64,000 nt of DNA from VXNE01 sp965206615 (GTDB taxonomy: Bacteria > Pseudomonadota > Gammaproteobacteria > Pseudomonadales > Azotimanducaceae), in assembly GCA_965206615.1 (NCBI GenBank), contig CBDBKI010000005.1, positions 1-64,000 on the forward strand, given 5' to 3'. The notes under the pieces are model-generated. The model made no database searches. It was not told where the DNA came from and worked only from the letters and a program-made list of their open reading frames with translations. A program made the translations under genes and the position numbers. Each line of letters opens with the position of its first letter. Within the stretch, counting starts at the first letter, position 1. Below, in pieces: positions 8,399 to 18,316 of the stretch.

Positions 8399-8635
8399 GT
8401 GGAACTAGCAGTTCTTTTGTATGTAGCGGGTGGCCTGATGATGGGCCTCGGAGCCGTCGGCGCCGCGGTTGGCGTGGGCGTGCTCGGCGGGAAGTACCTG
8501 GAAGGGGTGGCCCGCCAGCCCGAGTTGCTGCCGATGCTCCGCACGCAGCTCTTCATCGTGCTCGGCCTGGTCGACGCCGTGCCCATGATCGCGGTCGGCA
8601 TCGGCCTCTACGTGATCTTCGCGGTCGGCGCCTGA
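8399..8635 (+). CDS. atpE: F1F0 ATP synthase subunit c (AtpE)
   Basis: Proteolipid that forms the rotating c-ring. The 78-aa hairpin starts at GTG 8399 with AGGGAG upstream. It has helix 1 (AVGAAVGVGVLGGKYLEG), the polar loop ARQPEL (R39-Q40-P41), and helix 2 with the proton-binding Asp59 in GLVDAVPM. Asp rather than Glu, and the absence of the Na+-binding Gln/Ser/Thr set, indicate a proton-driven ring. The sequence is very close to the E. coli pattern, supporting a gammaproteobacterial origin. Confidence 0.97.
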   Translation: MELAVLLYVAGGLMMGLGAVGAAVGVGVLGGKYLEGVARQPELLPMLRTQLFIVLGLVDAVPMIAVGIGLYVIFAVGA

Positions 8636-8646
8636 CACGCCACCGT

Positions 8647-8663
8647 CCTCCCCCTGCGGGAGG
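8647..8663 (+). other. Hairpin in the atpE-atpF spacer
   Basis: CCTCCC (8647-8652) pairs with GGGAGG (8658-8663) across a CCTGC loop, in the 55-base spacer between atpE and atpF. There is no T-run. It could stabilise the atpE message or limit read-through, fitting the higher need for subunit c, but this is inference. Confidence 0.4.
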
Positions 8664-8690
8664 GAGGCAACGAGGTAGCGAGGTAGAAAG

Positions 8691-9161
8691 ATGGACATCA
8701 ACATGACCCTGCTGGGACAGACGATCACCTTCGTCGTGTTCGTGTGGTTCTGTTACAAGTTCATCTGGCCGTTCCTCATCGCAGCGATGCGGGAGCGCCA
8801 GAAGACCATCGCCGAGGGCCTGGCCGCCGGAGAACAGGCGGAGCAGGACGTGGCGCGCGCGCAGGAACAGGTGGCCGAACGCCTGACCGAGGCGCAGAGC
8901 GAGGCGCAGCGCATCGTCGACCAGGCGCGCAGCCAGGCGACGCAGATGATCGATCAGGCCAAGCAGGACGCCCGCGACGAGGGTGAACGCCTGAAGGAAG
9001 CCGCGAACGCCGAGATCGAGCAGGACATCAACCGCGCGCGGGAAACGCTGCGCGGCGAAGTGGCGGCGCTGGCTGTCCAGGGTGCGGAACGCATCCTCGG
9101 CGACAGCATCGATCGCGAGCGCCACGGGCAGCTCCTGAACCGGCTGGCCGCGGAGCTGTAA
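8691..9161 (+). CDS. atpF: F1F0 ATP synthase subunit b (AtpF)
   Basis: Peripheral stalk subunit present as a dimer; it anchors in the membrane by its N-terminus and binds delta on top of F1. The 156-aa protein starts INMTLLGQTITFVVFVWFCY, a single membrane helix, then a long charged coiled coil rich in Glu, Gln, Ala and Arg (EGLAAGEQAEQDVARAQEQV), ending LLNRLAAEL. Length and organisation match E. coli AtpF (156 aa). atpH begins six bases after its stop. Confidence 0.96.
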   Translation: MDINMTLLGQTITFVVFVWFCYKFIWPFLIAAMRERQKTIAEGLAAGEQAEQDVARAQEQVAERLTEAQSEAQRIVDQARSQATQMIDQAKQDARDEGERLKEAANAEIEQDINRARETLRGEVAALAVQGAERILGDSIDRERHGQLLNRLAAEL

Positions 9162-9167
9162 GAAGCC

Positions 9168-9707
9168 ATGGCGGAACTGGCCACCCTGGCGCGCCCGTAT
9201 GCGAACGCGGTGTTCGACATCGCGACGGAACGCGACGGGCTCGAGCGCTGGTCCCGCATGCTGGGCCTCGCCGCCGCGGCATCCCGCGAGCCGGACGTGC
9301 AGGCTTTGATCGCATCCCCGGCGATCTCGGACGAACGCAAGGCCCACACCCTCATCGACCTGGTGCGGGAAGAACTCGACGATGCCGGCCGACGCTTCCT
9401 GCACACCCTGGCGGAGAACAAGCGCCTGCCGCTGCTGGCGGAGATCGGCGCACAGTTCGAGACGCTCAAGGCGGCAGCGGAACGCGTACTCGAAGTCGAG
9501 ATCGCGAGCGCCGTCTCCCTCTCCGAGGACGAACTCAAGCAGTTCACCGACGCCCTGGCGCGGCGCTTCGAGCGCGAGATCCAGGTCAGCACCGTCGTCG
9601 ACGCCAACCTGATCGGCGGCGCCGTGGTGCGCGCCGGGGACACGGTGGTCGACGGATCGGTGCGCGGCAAGCTCGACAAGCTCGCCGAATCGCTCGCCCG
9701 GGCATAG
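9168..9707 (+). CDS. atpH: F1 ATP synthase subunit delta (AtpH)
   Basis: Links the b-dimer to the alpha3-beta3 head (OSCP homologue). The 179-aa protein opens ELATLARPYANAVFDIA, the family N-terminal signature. It contains LAENKRLPLLAEIGAQFETL and ends with the typical DLIGGAVVRAGD-like stretch (here ANLIGGAVVRAGDTVVDGSV) and GKLDKLAESLA. Normal length for proteobacterial delta. The spacer to atpA is 31 bases. Confidence 0.96.
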   Translation: MAELATLARPYANAVFDIATERDGLERWSRMLGLAAAASREPDVQALIASPAISDERKAHTLIDLVREELDDAGRRFLHTLAENKRLPLLAEIGAQFETLKAAAERVLEVEIASAVSLSEDELKQFTDALARRFEREIQVSTVVDANLIGGAVVRAGDTVVDGSVRGKLDKLAESLARA

Positions 9708-9738
9708 CGGCGAGCCGTTACGAATCGAGGAAAGACGA

Positions 9739-11286
9739 ATGCAGCAACTGAATCCCTCCGAAATCAGCGACATCATCAAGCATCGCATCGAGAGCCTCGA
9801 CGTCGCGTCGCAGCCCCGCAACGAAGGCTCCATCGTCAGCGTTTCGGACGGCATCGTGCGGATTCACGGCCTCGCCGCGGCACGCTACGGCGAGATGATC
9901 GAGTTCCCGGGCGGCATCTACGGCATGGCGCTCAACCTCGAGCGCGACTCCGTCGGCGTGGTGGTACTCGGCGACTACGAAAGCCTCTCCGAAGGGATGA
10001 CCGCCCGCTGCACCGAGCGCATCCTCGAAGTCCCGGTGGGACCGGGGCTCCTCGGCCGCGTGGTCGACGCCCTCGGCAACCCCATCGACGGCAAGGGCCC
10101 GATCGACGCGTTACGCACCGAACCCGTCGAGAAGGTCGCCCCCGGCGTCATCGCGCGCCAATCCGTCAGCCAGCCCGTGCAGATGGGCATGAAGTGCATC
10201 GACGCGATGGTCCCGATCGGCCGCGGCCAGCGCGAACTCATCATCGGCGACCGCCAGATCGGCAAGACCGCCATCGCCGTGGACGCCGTGGTCAACCAGA
10301 AGTCGAGCGGCATCAAGTGCATCTACGTGGCCATCGGCCAGAAGATGTCCACCATCGCCAACATCGTGCGCACGTTCGAGGAGAACGGCGCCATGGAACA
10401 CACCATCGTGGTCGCCGCGAGCGCGTCCACCCCCGCGCCGATGCAATACATCTCCGCGTACTCCGGCTGCACGATGGGCGAGTACTTCCGCGACACGGGC
10501 CAGGACGCCCTGGTCATCTACGACGATCTCACCAAACAGGCCTGGGCATACCGCCAGATATCGCTCCTGCTGCGCCGCCCGCCGGGCCGCGAAGCGTACC
10601 CGGGCGACGTCTTCTACCTGCACTCACGGCTCCTCGAACGCGCCGCGCGGGTGAACGCCGAGTACGTGGAGAAGGTGACGAACGGCGAGGTGCAGGGCAA
10701 GACCGGCTCGCTGACGGCGCTGCCGATCATCGAGACGCAGGCCGGCGACGTCTCCGCGTTCGTGCCCACCAACGTGATCTCCATCACCGACGGGCAGATC
10801 TTCCTCGAGACCGACCGCTTCAACTCCGGCCTGCGCCCGGCCATGAGCCCGGGCATCTCCGTCTCCCGGGTGGGCGGCTCCGCGCAGGTGCCGTTCATGA
10901 AGAAGATCTCCGGGGGCGTGAAGATGGCCCTCGCCCAGTACCGCGAACTCGCGGCCTTCTCGCAGTTCGCCTCGGACCTCGACGAAGCGACCCGACGCCA
11001 GCTCGAACACGGCGCGCGCGTCGAGGAACTGATGAAACAGAAGCAGTACGCGCCGATGACCGTCGCCGAGATGGGCGTCGTCCTCTATGCCGCGAACGAG
11101 GGCTACCTCGAGGGCGTGCCGGTGGCGCGGGTGCTCGACTTCGAGCGCGACCTGCTCGGCTACATGAACTCGGAGCACGCCGACTGGATGGCCGAGATCA
11201 CCGCGACCGGCGCCTACGACGACGACATCGAGGCCTTCATGAAGAACGCCCTCGCCCAGTTCCAGTCCACGCACAGCTACGCATAA
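9739..11286 (+). CDS. atpA: F1 ATP synthase subunit alpha (AtpA)
   Basis: Non-catalytic nucleotide-binding subunit of F1. The 515-aa protein begins MQQLNPSEISDIIKHRIE and has the beta-barrel N-domain, Walker A GDRQIGKT at residues 170-177, and Walker B around DALVIYDDLTKQAWAYRQIS. The F1 signature PGREAYPGDVFYLHSRLLER and conserved PAMSPGISVSRVGGSAQ are present. Length is the usual 513. An unusually long 113-base spacer with two perfect hairpins separates it from atpG. Confidence 0.98.
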   Translation: MQQLNPSEISDIIKHRIESLDVASQPRNEGSIVSVSDGIVRIHGLAAARYGEMIEFPGGIYGMALNLERDSVGVVVLGDYESLSEGMTARCTERILEVPVGPGLLGRVVDALGNPIDGKGPIDALRTEPVEKVAPGVIARQSVSQPVQMGMKCIDAMVPIGRGQRELIIGDRQIGKTAIAVDAVVNQKSSGIKCIYVAIGQKMSTIANIVRTFEENGAMEHTIVVAASASTPAPMQYISAYSGCTMGEYFRDTGQDALVIYDDLTKQAWAYRQISLLLRRPPGREAYPGDVFYLHSRLLERAARVNAEYVEKVTNGEVQGKTGSLTALPIIETQAGDVSAFVPTNVISITDGQIFLETDRFNSGLRPAMSPGISVSRVGGSAQVPFMKKISGGVKMALAQYRELAAFSQFASDLDEATRRQLEHGARVEELMKQKQYAPMTVAEMGVVLYAANEGYLEGVPVARVLDFERDLLGYMNSEHADWMAEITATGAYDDDIEAFMKNALAQFQSTHSYA

Positions 11287-11294
11287 CGAGTCCG

Positions 11295-11335
11295 CGCGTC
11301 GCTTGCGCGACGCGGTCAAGTTGCTGCGCAACTTG
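11295..11335 (+). other. Twin perfect hairpins between atpA and atpG
   Basis: Two adjacent 8-bp perfect stems lie in the spacer. The first is CGCGTCGC (11295-11302) pairing with GCGACGCG (11307-11314) over TTGC. The second is CAAGTTGC (11317-11324) pairing with GCAACTTG (11328-11335) over TGC. No T-run follows, so an RNA-processing or stability role, or modulation of gamma translation, is more likely than termination. Confidence 0.6.
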
Positions 11336-11399
11336 GAGAGGTTGATGAAGAAGCTCGACACGTCTGCTCGCACGAACGCCCCGCAGGGAGCCTGATGCC

Positions 11400-12260
11400 A
11401 TGGCCGTCGGCAGGGAAATCCGCAAGAAGATCGCGAGCGTCGAGAACACGCAGAAGATCACCAGCGCCATGCAACTCGTGGCGGCGAGCAAGATGCGCCG
11501 CACCCAGGAACGGATGAACGAGGGCCGGCCCTACACGACCCACATCCGGCAGGTGATCGGCCACCTCGCGAACTCGAACCCCGAATACCGGCCCGTCTAC
11601 ATGTCGGCGCGCGAGGTCCGGCGCATGGGCTACATCGTCGTGTCCACGGACAAGGGACTCTGCGGCGGCCTCAACTCGAACCTGTTCCGGGAACTCGTGC
11701 GGTCGATGGCCGAGTGGAACGCCAGGGGCATCGAGATCGACGTGCTCCTGATCGGCAACAAGGCCGCGGCGTTCTTCCGCGCCCTCGGCGGCAACGTGGT
11801 CGCGGCGATCAACGAGGTCGGCGAGCGGCCGGTACTCGAGGATCTCATCGGCGGCGTCAAGGTGATGCTCGACGCCTATGCGGAAGGCCGCATCGACCGG
11901 CTCGACATCATCTCGAACGACTTCGTCAACACCATGACCCAGCGCCCGACGATCCGGCAGTTGCTGCCGCTCGACGCGAGCGACGACGCGGCCATGCAGC
12001 ACCGCTGGGACTATCTCTACGAGCCGGAGGCGCGGGAACTCATCGATGGGCTCGTGACGCGCTATATCGAGGCGCAGGTCTACCAGACGGTCGTCGAGAA
12101 CACCGCCTGCGAGCAGGCCGCCAAGATGATCGCCATGAAGGCCGCCACCGAGAACGCGGCGGAAGTGATCGGCGATCTGACGCTGATCTACAACAACGCG
12201 CGCCAGGCGGCGATCACCCAGGAAATCGCCGAGATCGTCGGCGGCGCGGCCGCGGTCTGA
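11400..12260 (+). CDS. atpG: F1 ATP synthase subunit gamma (AtpG)
   Basis: Central rotor shaft of F1. The 286-aa protein starts AVGREIRKKIASVENTQKIT followed by SAMQLVAASKMRR, the conserved N-terminal helix. It has STDKGLCGGLNSNLFR in the Rossmann-like domain, and ends with the C-terminal helix AATENAAEVIGDLTLIYNNA, RQAAITQEIAEIVGGAAAV. Normal length. GCAGGGAG lies just ahead of the ATG. Confidence 0.97.
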   Translation: MAVGREIRKKIASVENTQKITSAMQLVAASKMRRTQERMNEGRPYTTHIRQVIGHLANSNPEYRPVYMSAREVRRMGYIVVSTDKGLCGGLNSNLFRELVRSMAEWNARGIEIDVLLIGNKAAAFFRALGGNVVAAINEVGERPVLEDLIGGVKVMLDAYAEGRIDRLDIISNDFVNTMTQRPTIRQLLPLDASDDAAMQHRWDYLYEPEARELIDGLVTRYIEAQVYQTVVENTACEQAAKMIAMKAATENAAEVIGDLTLIYNNARQAAITQEIAEIVGGAAAV

Positions 12261-12331
12261 CGCGGCCCGCGCGGACGGCGCTCAAGCGCAACGGAACACA
12301 ACGCAACGGAACAGCACAGGAAGGTCAGGAA

Positions 12332-13711
<1,380 letters not shown>

Positions 13712-13715
13712 CGCC

Positions 13716-14138
13716 ATGGCCACCACCATGCATTGCGACATCGTGAGCGCGGAGAAGGAGATCTTCTCCGGGCCTGTGACGATGGTGATTGCGACCGGAA
13801 CGCTTGGCGAACTCGGGATTCTTCCGGGGCATGCGCCGCTTCTCACCGGGATCAAGCCCGGGCCCGTGCGGCTGCAGTTCGAGAACGGGGAGGAGGACGT
13901 GTTCTTCGCCTCCGGGGGGTTCCTGGAAGTTCAGCCCAGTGTGGTGACGATCCTTGCGGATACGGCGCTGCATGCGGATGATATCGACGAGGCTGCGGCG
14001 CTGGAGGCTCAGGGGCAGGCGGAGCGGGCGATCTCGGACCAGTCGGCGGACTTTGACTTCTCGTTGGCCTCGGCGCAGTTGGCCGAGGCGGCGGGGAGGC
14101 AGAGGACTGTGGAGGAGTTGCGGAAGAGAAGGCGGTAG
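13716..14138 (+). CDS. atpC: F1 ATP synthase subunit epsilon (AtpC)
   Basis: Regulatory and rotor subunit of F1; its C-terminal helices can inhibit ATP hydrolysis. From ATG 13716 the protein is 140 aa: MHCDIVSAEKEIFSGPV, GELGILPGHAPLLTGIKPG and FFASGGFLEVQPSVVTILAD form the beta sandwich. The C-terminal part (AAALEAQGQAERAI onward) is helical and contains a run of Arg/Lys at the end. It closes the operon. After it the composition becomes less GC-rich and the housekeeping order is lost. Confidence 0.95.
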   Translation: MATTMHCDIVSAEKEIFSGPVTMVIATGTLGELGILPGHAPLLTGIKPGPVRLQFENGEEDVFFASGGFLEVQPSVVTILADTALHADDIDEAAALEAQGQAERAISDQSADFDFSLASAQLAEAAGRQRTVEELRKRRR

Positions 14139-14462
14139 AGGGAAGGGTTGATCATCGTTCGACAGCGATTCATGTTGGGAGCCGACAGACGAACGCGTGG
14201 CATGCCCTGATGGAGGCGGCCCTGGCCCACACGACCAGGAACAATGTCGAGCTGCCTTCTCGGTTTCAAGGTACGCCGCCCAACGCCTCTATCAACGCTG
14301 GCCGTTTCTCGAGTAAGTCCCTCCGAGCGTAACGCCGGCACGCCCGGCCGCCCGGCTGCGCCAGGAGCGAGTTCGTCCTTCGTTGGCTGCGCCGCGAGTC
14401 GCCGTTAGTCTTACGCGTAGCGGAAGTCGCGTCGCGTTGTTGAAGGGCATTGAGGATTGGCA
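14139..14462 (+). other. Non-coding boundary between atp operon and accessory region
   Basis: About 320 bases with no convincing gene on either strand and no clear terminator hairpin with a T-run after atpC. No tRNA or direct repeat that would mark an integration site was recognised. It marks the switch from housekeeping genes to the island. Confidence 0.5.
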
Positions 14463-14945
14463 ATGGCCTTGCCGCCTTTTTTGGAAGAAGTGGCCCACGA
14501 GAAACTCCGGGTGGTTCAGGCTCAGCCTAACCCGGCAAGATGGTCGAGATTCTGCGCGCAACACAATCTCGCGTGGACGTACACGCCGTTTCTGTCCACC
14601 GAAGTCGAAGGGATTAGCGACAATCCAGGATTGTATTGCTTCCACATCGGACACGGGCTGAGTTGCTTGCCCGGGTGGGGTTTGTCGCTTTACGGAGGAA
14701 GCACGACAAGGTCGCTGCGCGTTCGGTGTCGAGAGTATTTCCGGGAACAGAGCTCGGCAAGGGGCCGCCTCCACGTGCGCGCGTTTCTTTCCGTATTCGA
14801 GGGCGAGTTGACCTTTGCGTGGACGGAAGTCGACCGTAATATTGACCTGCGCAGCTTAGAGAAGGAGTTCAATGACGCAATGATGCCTTACTATAGCGTG
14901 AGAGACTTTAGTGCGGGCATCTTGGCCGGGAGGAGGCTCTGGTGA
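14463..14945 (+). CDS. GIY-YIG-like protein next to dndB
   Basis: A 160-aa protein from ATG 14463, with GAGGA at 14452-14456. It carries a GIY-YIG-like arrangement: NPGLYCFHIG, then LSLYGGSTTRSLRVRCREYF (Tyr-Gly pair plus downstream Arg), and a C-terminal Glu in LEKEFNDAMMPYYS, which in the family is followed by an Asn. GIY-YIG folds usually nick or cut DNA. It ends one base before the DGQHR-domain gene, so the pair is probably one transcript. The exact family was not recognised. Codon use is less GC-biased than in the atp operon, consistent with transfer. Confidence 0.6.
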   Translation: MALPPFLEEVAHEKLRVVQAQPNPARWSRFCAQHNLAWTYTPFLSTEVEGISDNPGLYCFHIGHGLSCLPGWGLSLYGGSTTRSLRVRCREYFREQSSARGRLHVRAFLSVFEGELTFAWTEVDRNIDLRSLEKEFNDAMMPYYSVRDFSAGILAGRRLW

Positions 14946-14946
14946 T

Positions 14947-16224
14947 ATGAGCACACCGATCCTATTGCCCGCACTACAGGGACGTTTCGGGGCGTGGACC
15001 TATTACGCAGCGATTATGCCAGTCGCGGAAGTGGAAGAACGTGTGCGATATGCCCGCGAATTGCATTCGAACGAGCGATTGAGCGAACGGATACAACGGG
15101 AGCTCCAGGACAGGGGGCCGGGGACAAGGAATCGCGCCGTCGCGATCGCGGCCTACCTGCGCGACAACGAAAGGCGGTTCTTCAACTCAATTGTGGTTGG
15201 CATATACGGAGGCGAACCGGTCTGGCACCCGTTTGATGTGGTGGCGGAGTCTTTGGGTGGCGGAGGTGCTGAACTTCAGCTGTGCCAAGAAGATCGAGTG
15301 GGCGTCCTTGAGCTTGCGGGCACCGAACATCTTTTCGCTCTTGATGGGCAGCATCGTGTGGCGGGAATACGTAGAGCCCTTGCGGAAGGCGACGAAATCG
15401 GTGATGACATTCTGACGGTGTTGTTCGTGCCACACGCGAATGACGAAGCGGGAGTGTCGCGAACTAGGCGGCTGTTCGTAGACCTCAACAAACGCGCAGT
15501 CCCGGTGGCCACCAAGGACATAATTATCCTGGACGAAGTGAACCTGGCCGCCATACTGTCTCGTCGTCTGGTTGATGAGCATCCTTGGTTTTCGCGGGGG
15601 CAGATCGATGTTGATCGATTCAACAACACTATCGCGGGGAACGCGAGAGCGCTTTGTTCGATAGGTACGCTCTACGATGTAATCCGTCGGATCTTGCCTA
15701 AGGCTCTAGCGCAGACGGCTGAGGAGAGGGCAGAAATAAAGGACGCGGCAAACGTACGGCTACCGGAGCCCAGAATTGACTACTATTTCGACAGAAGCGT
15801 GAGATATTTCGAAGGACTCGCCCGGGCGAATGGCAGGCTAGGGGAATATCTTGAGGGTGGGGCCGCAAGCGAAATCGCGCCGGTGGCACGCGGTTCGCAG
15901 GAGCGAAACGTGTTGTTTCGACCGGTCGGACAACAGGTGTATGCGAACGCGATAGCAGCGGTGGCCGGCGCAGGGAGTATGGATGCGGCGCTGGAATTAG
16001 CCCGGCAATTTCCCGTTGATCTGGCGAGGCCACCATACGCGGATGTGATCTGGGATACTCGACGAGAGACGATGCGGGGGAAGGGATTGGGCTTGGCGAC
16101 CCGCCTGTTGAAATACATGTGCAGAGTCACCGAAAACCAGGATTCGGAGGGGCTCCGACAGGCATATGCGCTGTCGGTAGGTCGGCCAGGCGCGGTGCTT
16201 CCGAACAGAATCGTGCTTTCGTGA
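14947..16224 (+). CDS. dndB: DGQHR-domain protein, DndB-like
   Basis: A 425-aa protein from ATG 14947, with GGGAGGAGGC upstream inside the previous gene's end. It contains DGQHR at residues 133-137, set in FALDGQHRVAGIRRAL, followed by RTRRLFVDLNKRAVPV, the hallmark of the DndB/DGQHR family. DndB proteins act as repressors and modulators of DNA phosphorothioation operons and bind DNA with nucleotide-hydrolysing activity. Here it lies opposite the dndA/dndC operon, not beside dndC as in classical dndBCDE. The C-terminal part is helical without recognised motifs. Confidence 0.8.
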   Translation: MSTPILLPALQGRFGAWTYYAAIMPVAEVEERVRYARELHSNERLSERIQRELQDRGPGTRNRAVAIAAYLRDNERRFFNSIVVGIYGGEPVWHPFDVVAESLGGGGAELQLCQEDRVGVLELAGTEHLFALDGQHRVAGIRRALAEGDEIGDDILTVLFVPHANDEAGVSRTRRLFVDLNKRAVPVATKDIIILDEVNLAAILSRRLVDEHPWFSRGQIDVDRFNNTIAGNARALCSIGTLYDVIRRILPKALAQTAEERAEIKDAANVRLPEPRIDYYFDRSVRYFEGLARANGRLGEYLEGGAASEIAPVARGSQERNVLFRPVGQQVYANAIAAVAGAGSMDAALELARQFPVDLARPPYADVIWDTRRETMRGKGLGLATRLLKYMCRVTENQDSEGLRQAYALSVGRPGAVLPNRIVLS

Positions 16225-16324
16225 GCATAGCGTTGTAGTTGCGTCGGTGGTCCCAGTCTATGCGCTTGCCATCGTTGCCAGCGGGCACGGCACACTGGCG
16301 ATATCCGCCCGCTGTTTGCGCCTA

Positions 16325-16699
16325 CTACACCTCGCCGGTTGCTGTTCTCGCCGGTTGCTGTTCTCGGCGGTGGCGGAGAGCTAAGCGGCGAAGAGCACAA
16401 GCAGAAGACAGCTTAGTAGTACAATTGCTCCTGTTACCACTGCGCCCCTGATGTGGGCTCCTACTTTTGGGACGCCGCAGGAACCCTGCCTTCCATGTCG
16501 CCGACAAAATGAACGTGACGCCCATCGTGGTGCCAAGTAACGCAATCAGCCATAGTGCGACGAGGCTCCAACCGCCCCACACTCCAACTGCCAGCACTTC
16601 CGTCTCCGCGCGGGCATCGGCTATCAATCGCTTGGTCTCCACGGCTTCGCCTACGCCTGCCGCGACCCCATCATGCACAAAGATGTAGAGAAGAGACAC
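16325..16699 (-). CDS. Putative small membrane protein 2 of the dnd region
   Basis: A 124-aa reading frame starting at GTG 16699, two bases after the stop of the preceding small gene, so translational coupling is likely. A strongly hydrophobic stretch WSLVALWLIALLGTTMGVTF follows a short polar N-terminus. The tail is Arg/Ser-rich and may run past the true end. No family recognised. Being last in a minus-strand run after the methyltransferase gene, it may belong to the phosphorothioation operon. Confidence 0.4.
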   Translation of the reverse strand: MSLLYIFVHDGVAAGVGEAVETKRLIADARAETEVLAVGVWGGWSLVALWLIALLGTTMGVTFILSATWKAGFLRRPKSRSPHQGRSGNRSNCTTKLSSACALRRLALRHRREQQPARTATGEV

Positions 16700-16701
16700 G
16701 A

Positions 16702-16911
16702 CTATCGCGCTGATGAGAGCAATGAAAGCCCATACACGAGCTCTTCCTGATCTCGCGCGCCGCGTCGCATTCGCCCCTCAGCAGCTAGGAACGTGCCGGC
16801 AGATGCCGCCGCCGCGAGGAACCCGGACACGGGGAGTGCGTCCTTGACGTACTCGGTGGTCATTGCAAGAAAGATGGGGTCGACCTGTCCTGTTGCTTCA
16901 AACGTCAGCAT
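16702..16911 (-). CDS. Putative small membrane-associated protein 1 of the dnd region
   Basis: A 69-aa frame beginning at ATG 16911 with a good AGGAG site seven bases upstream on the minus strand. It has a moderately hydrophobic central stretch (ALPVSGFLAAAASAGTFLAA) followed by a basic segment GRMRRGARDQEE. Its stop is two bases from the next GTG. It lies 80 bases after the methyltransferase stop codon. No family recognised; the ribosome site and coupling are the main support. Confidence 0.45.
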   Translation of the reverse strand: MLTFEATGQVDPIFLAMTTEYVKDALPVSGFLAAAASAGTFLAAEGRMRRGARDQEELVYGLSLLSSAR

Positions 16912-16990
16912 CGATAATCTCCTAACGGTTGACGCCTCCGGGGAGGCCTCTGCTCTAGGTTTAACACGGCGTTCGCAACTGGCTTGGGCA

Positions 16991-18316
16991 TTAGCCTCGG
17001 AGGAAGTAGCTTGCTTGGGGGCCATCGAGCGGCTGCTGTTGCTGCATGCTAGTGTAGTCGAAGATGTCAACCCGTAGGCGCGGCAGGTCGACTTTGATTC
17101 GCTCCGCCAGGAGCGGCGTCTCTCGACTGTCGAAGTCATCGTACACAAGGAAGGTCACCTTGCCCGAGTGGAGGTGAACCTTGATCAGATCTACTGAAGA
17201 CGCCTCTCCAAAGAGCTGTAGCGCGCAACCGACATAGATCCTGATCAGCGGAAGGCACTCGTCGAGAACAGACTGGTGGAACATCAGATCGTGGCGCTCG
17301 TTAAGTCGGCCGATCCCAAGCTCCTCGTGGCAGAAAACGGCAGCCTCCTCGATGCGCGAGCTGTCGCCTGTTGCGAACAAAGCTCGTTTCCCGGCCGCGC
17401 GCGCGCTGGTGATACTCCCAAAGAAATGCTGGACATCCCGTTGCAGGCGCTCTGGCAGCTTGCTGTAAGGCCTCCGGCGGCTGAAGTGGGCAAGCGCGAA
17501 GTACACCAGCAGATCTTCTTGCCGCCCGATCGCAGCCGCTTCGAGCTCCTCGGTATCGAAGAAGCGGCTCACCCATTCGTGCACTCTTCGCCATGAACCA
17601 ACGAGCCGCGTCAGCGACTGTGTCTCTGGACACTCCTCAGCCGCTGCCGGGCGGCCGAGTTCCAGGGCCATGAGCCAGTACGCATCGATCTGCTCACGGT
17701 GGCTCTCGATCAGGCCGGCCACGTCCTGGCTGTCTGGTTCTCGTCGCAGCACACGCCACTCGCGGCGAACCTGCTGGCGTGCGAGGAGGAAGAGCTGTTC
17801 GTCGACAGGATCCCGGAATACCAAACAGATTCCCGCCGCAGTGGGCACCGCGCTCCTGTCGAGGGTCGACTCGACGTAGGCTCGGAACTCGTCTTGGGCG
17901 TAGTATTTCTGGAAGGTGTTTCGCTGGGTGCGTACGCCATCCTCGTAGGCGGTGAACTGTGCGCGCTTGCTCTGGTAGCCCAGCATGACGCTGACGATCA
18001 GGACCTTCCGAGCAAGGGCGAACGCCGACTTGAGGGTTTCGCGTCGCTCGTCGGCGTTCTCGATTACGTTCAGGACGAAGCCCAGGTTCACGACATCGGC
18101 TGGGCTCCGCTTTGGACGGGGCCGGAATACGGGATCCCACCCGTTCGCCTGGATCCCCATGGCGCGCAACAGCCGCAGATCGTCCCCACGTCCGCACCCG
18201 TAGTCGAACACGGCGTGGCCACCGTCGAGAAAGCCGAAGTTCAAGAGCTGTTGCATCGGTGATGACAACTCACTTCGGCGAAGCGCGGTTCGGCGACGGT
18301 CGATCTTGGGCGGCAT
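16991..18316 (-). CDS. DNA phosphorothioation-associated putative methyltransferase
   Basis: A 441-aa protein starting at ATG 18316, which overlaps the TAA stop of the preceding gene by one base. It opens IDRRRTALRRSELSSPMQQL and has a SAM-binding motif DYGCGRGDD at about 38-46, then GWDPV and ADVVNLGFVLNVIE, then a late domain resembling that encoded by the neighbouring gene. This matches the family regularly found in dnd clusters. Its substrate is unknown. The same frame is open upstream of 18316, but there it is only a shadow of the next gene. Confidence 0.8.
   Translation of the reverse strand: MPPKIDRRRTALRRSELSSPMQQLLNFGFLDGGHAVFDYGCGRGDDLRLLRAMGIQANGWDPVFRPRPKRSPADVVNLGFVLNVIENADERRETLKSAFALARKVLIVSVMLGYQSKRAQFTAYEDGVRTQRNTFQKYYAQDEFRAYVESTLDRSAVPTAAGICLVFRDPVDEQLFLLARQQVRREWRVLRREPDSQDVAGLIESHREQIDAYWLMALELGRPAAAEECPETQSLTRLVGSWRRVHEWVSRFFDTEELEAAAIGRQEDLLVYFALAHFSRRRPYSKLPERLQRDVQHFFGSITSARAAGKRALFATGDSSRIEEAAVFCHEELGIGRLNERHDLMFHQSVLDECLPLIRIYVGCALQLFGEASSVDLIKVHLHSGKVTFLVYDDFDSRETPLLAERIKVDLPRLRVDIFDYTSMQQQQPLDGPQASYFLRG

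Noticed and set aside
6895..8601. Minus-strand frame of 568 codons across atpI-atpE
   Set aside because: Antisense shadow of the atp operon, with repeated His/Glu/Asp composition typical of GC-skewed shadows. No family motif.
16934..16947. GCCTCC/GGAGGC palindrome downstream of the methyltransferase gene as a terminator
   Set aside because: Two-base loop and no T-run; the next small gene has a good ribosome site, suggesting read-through.
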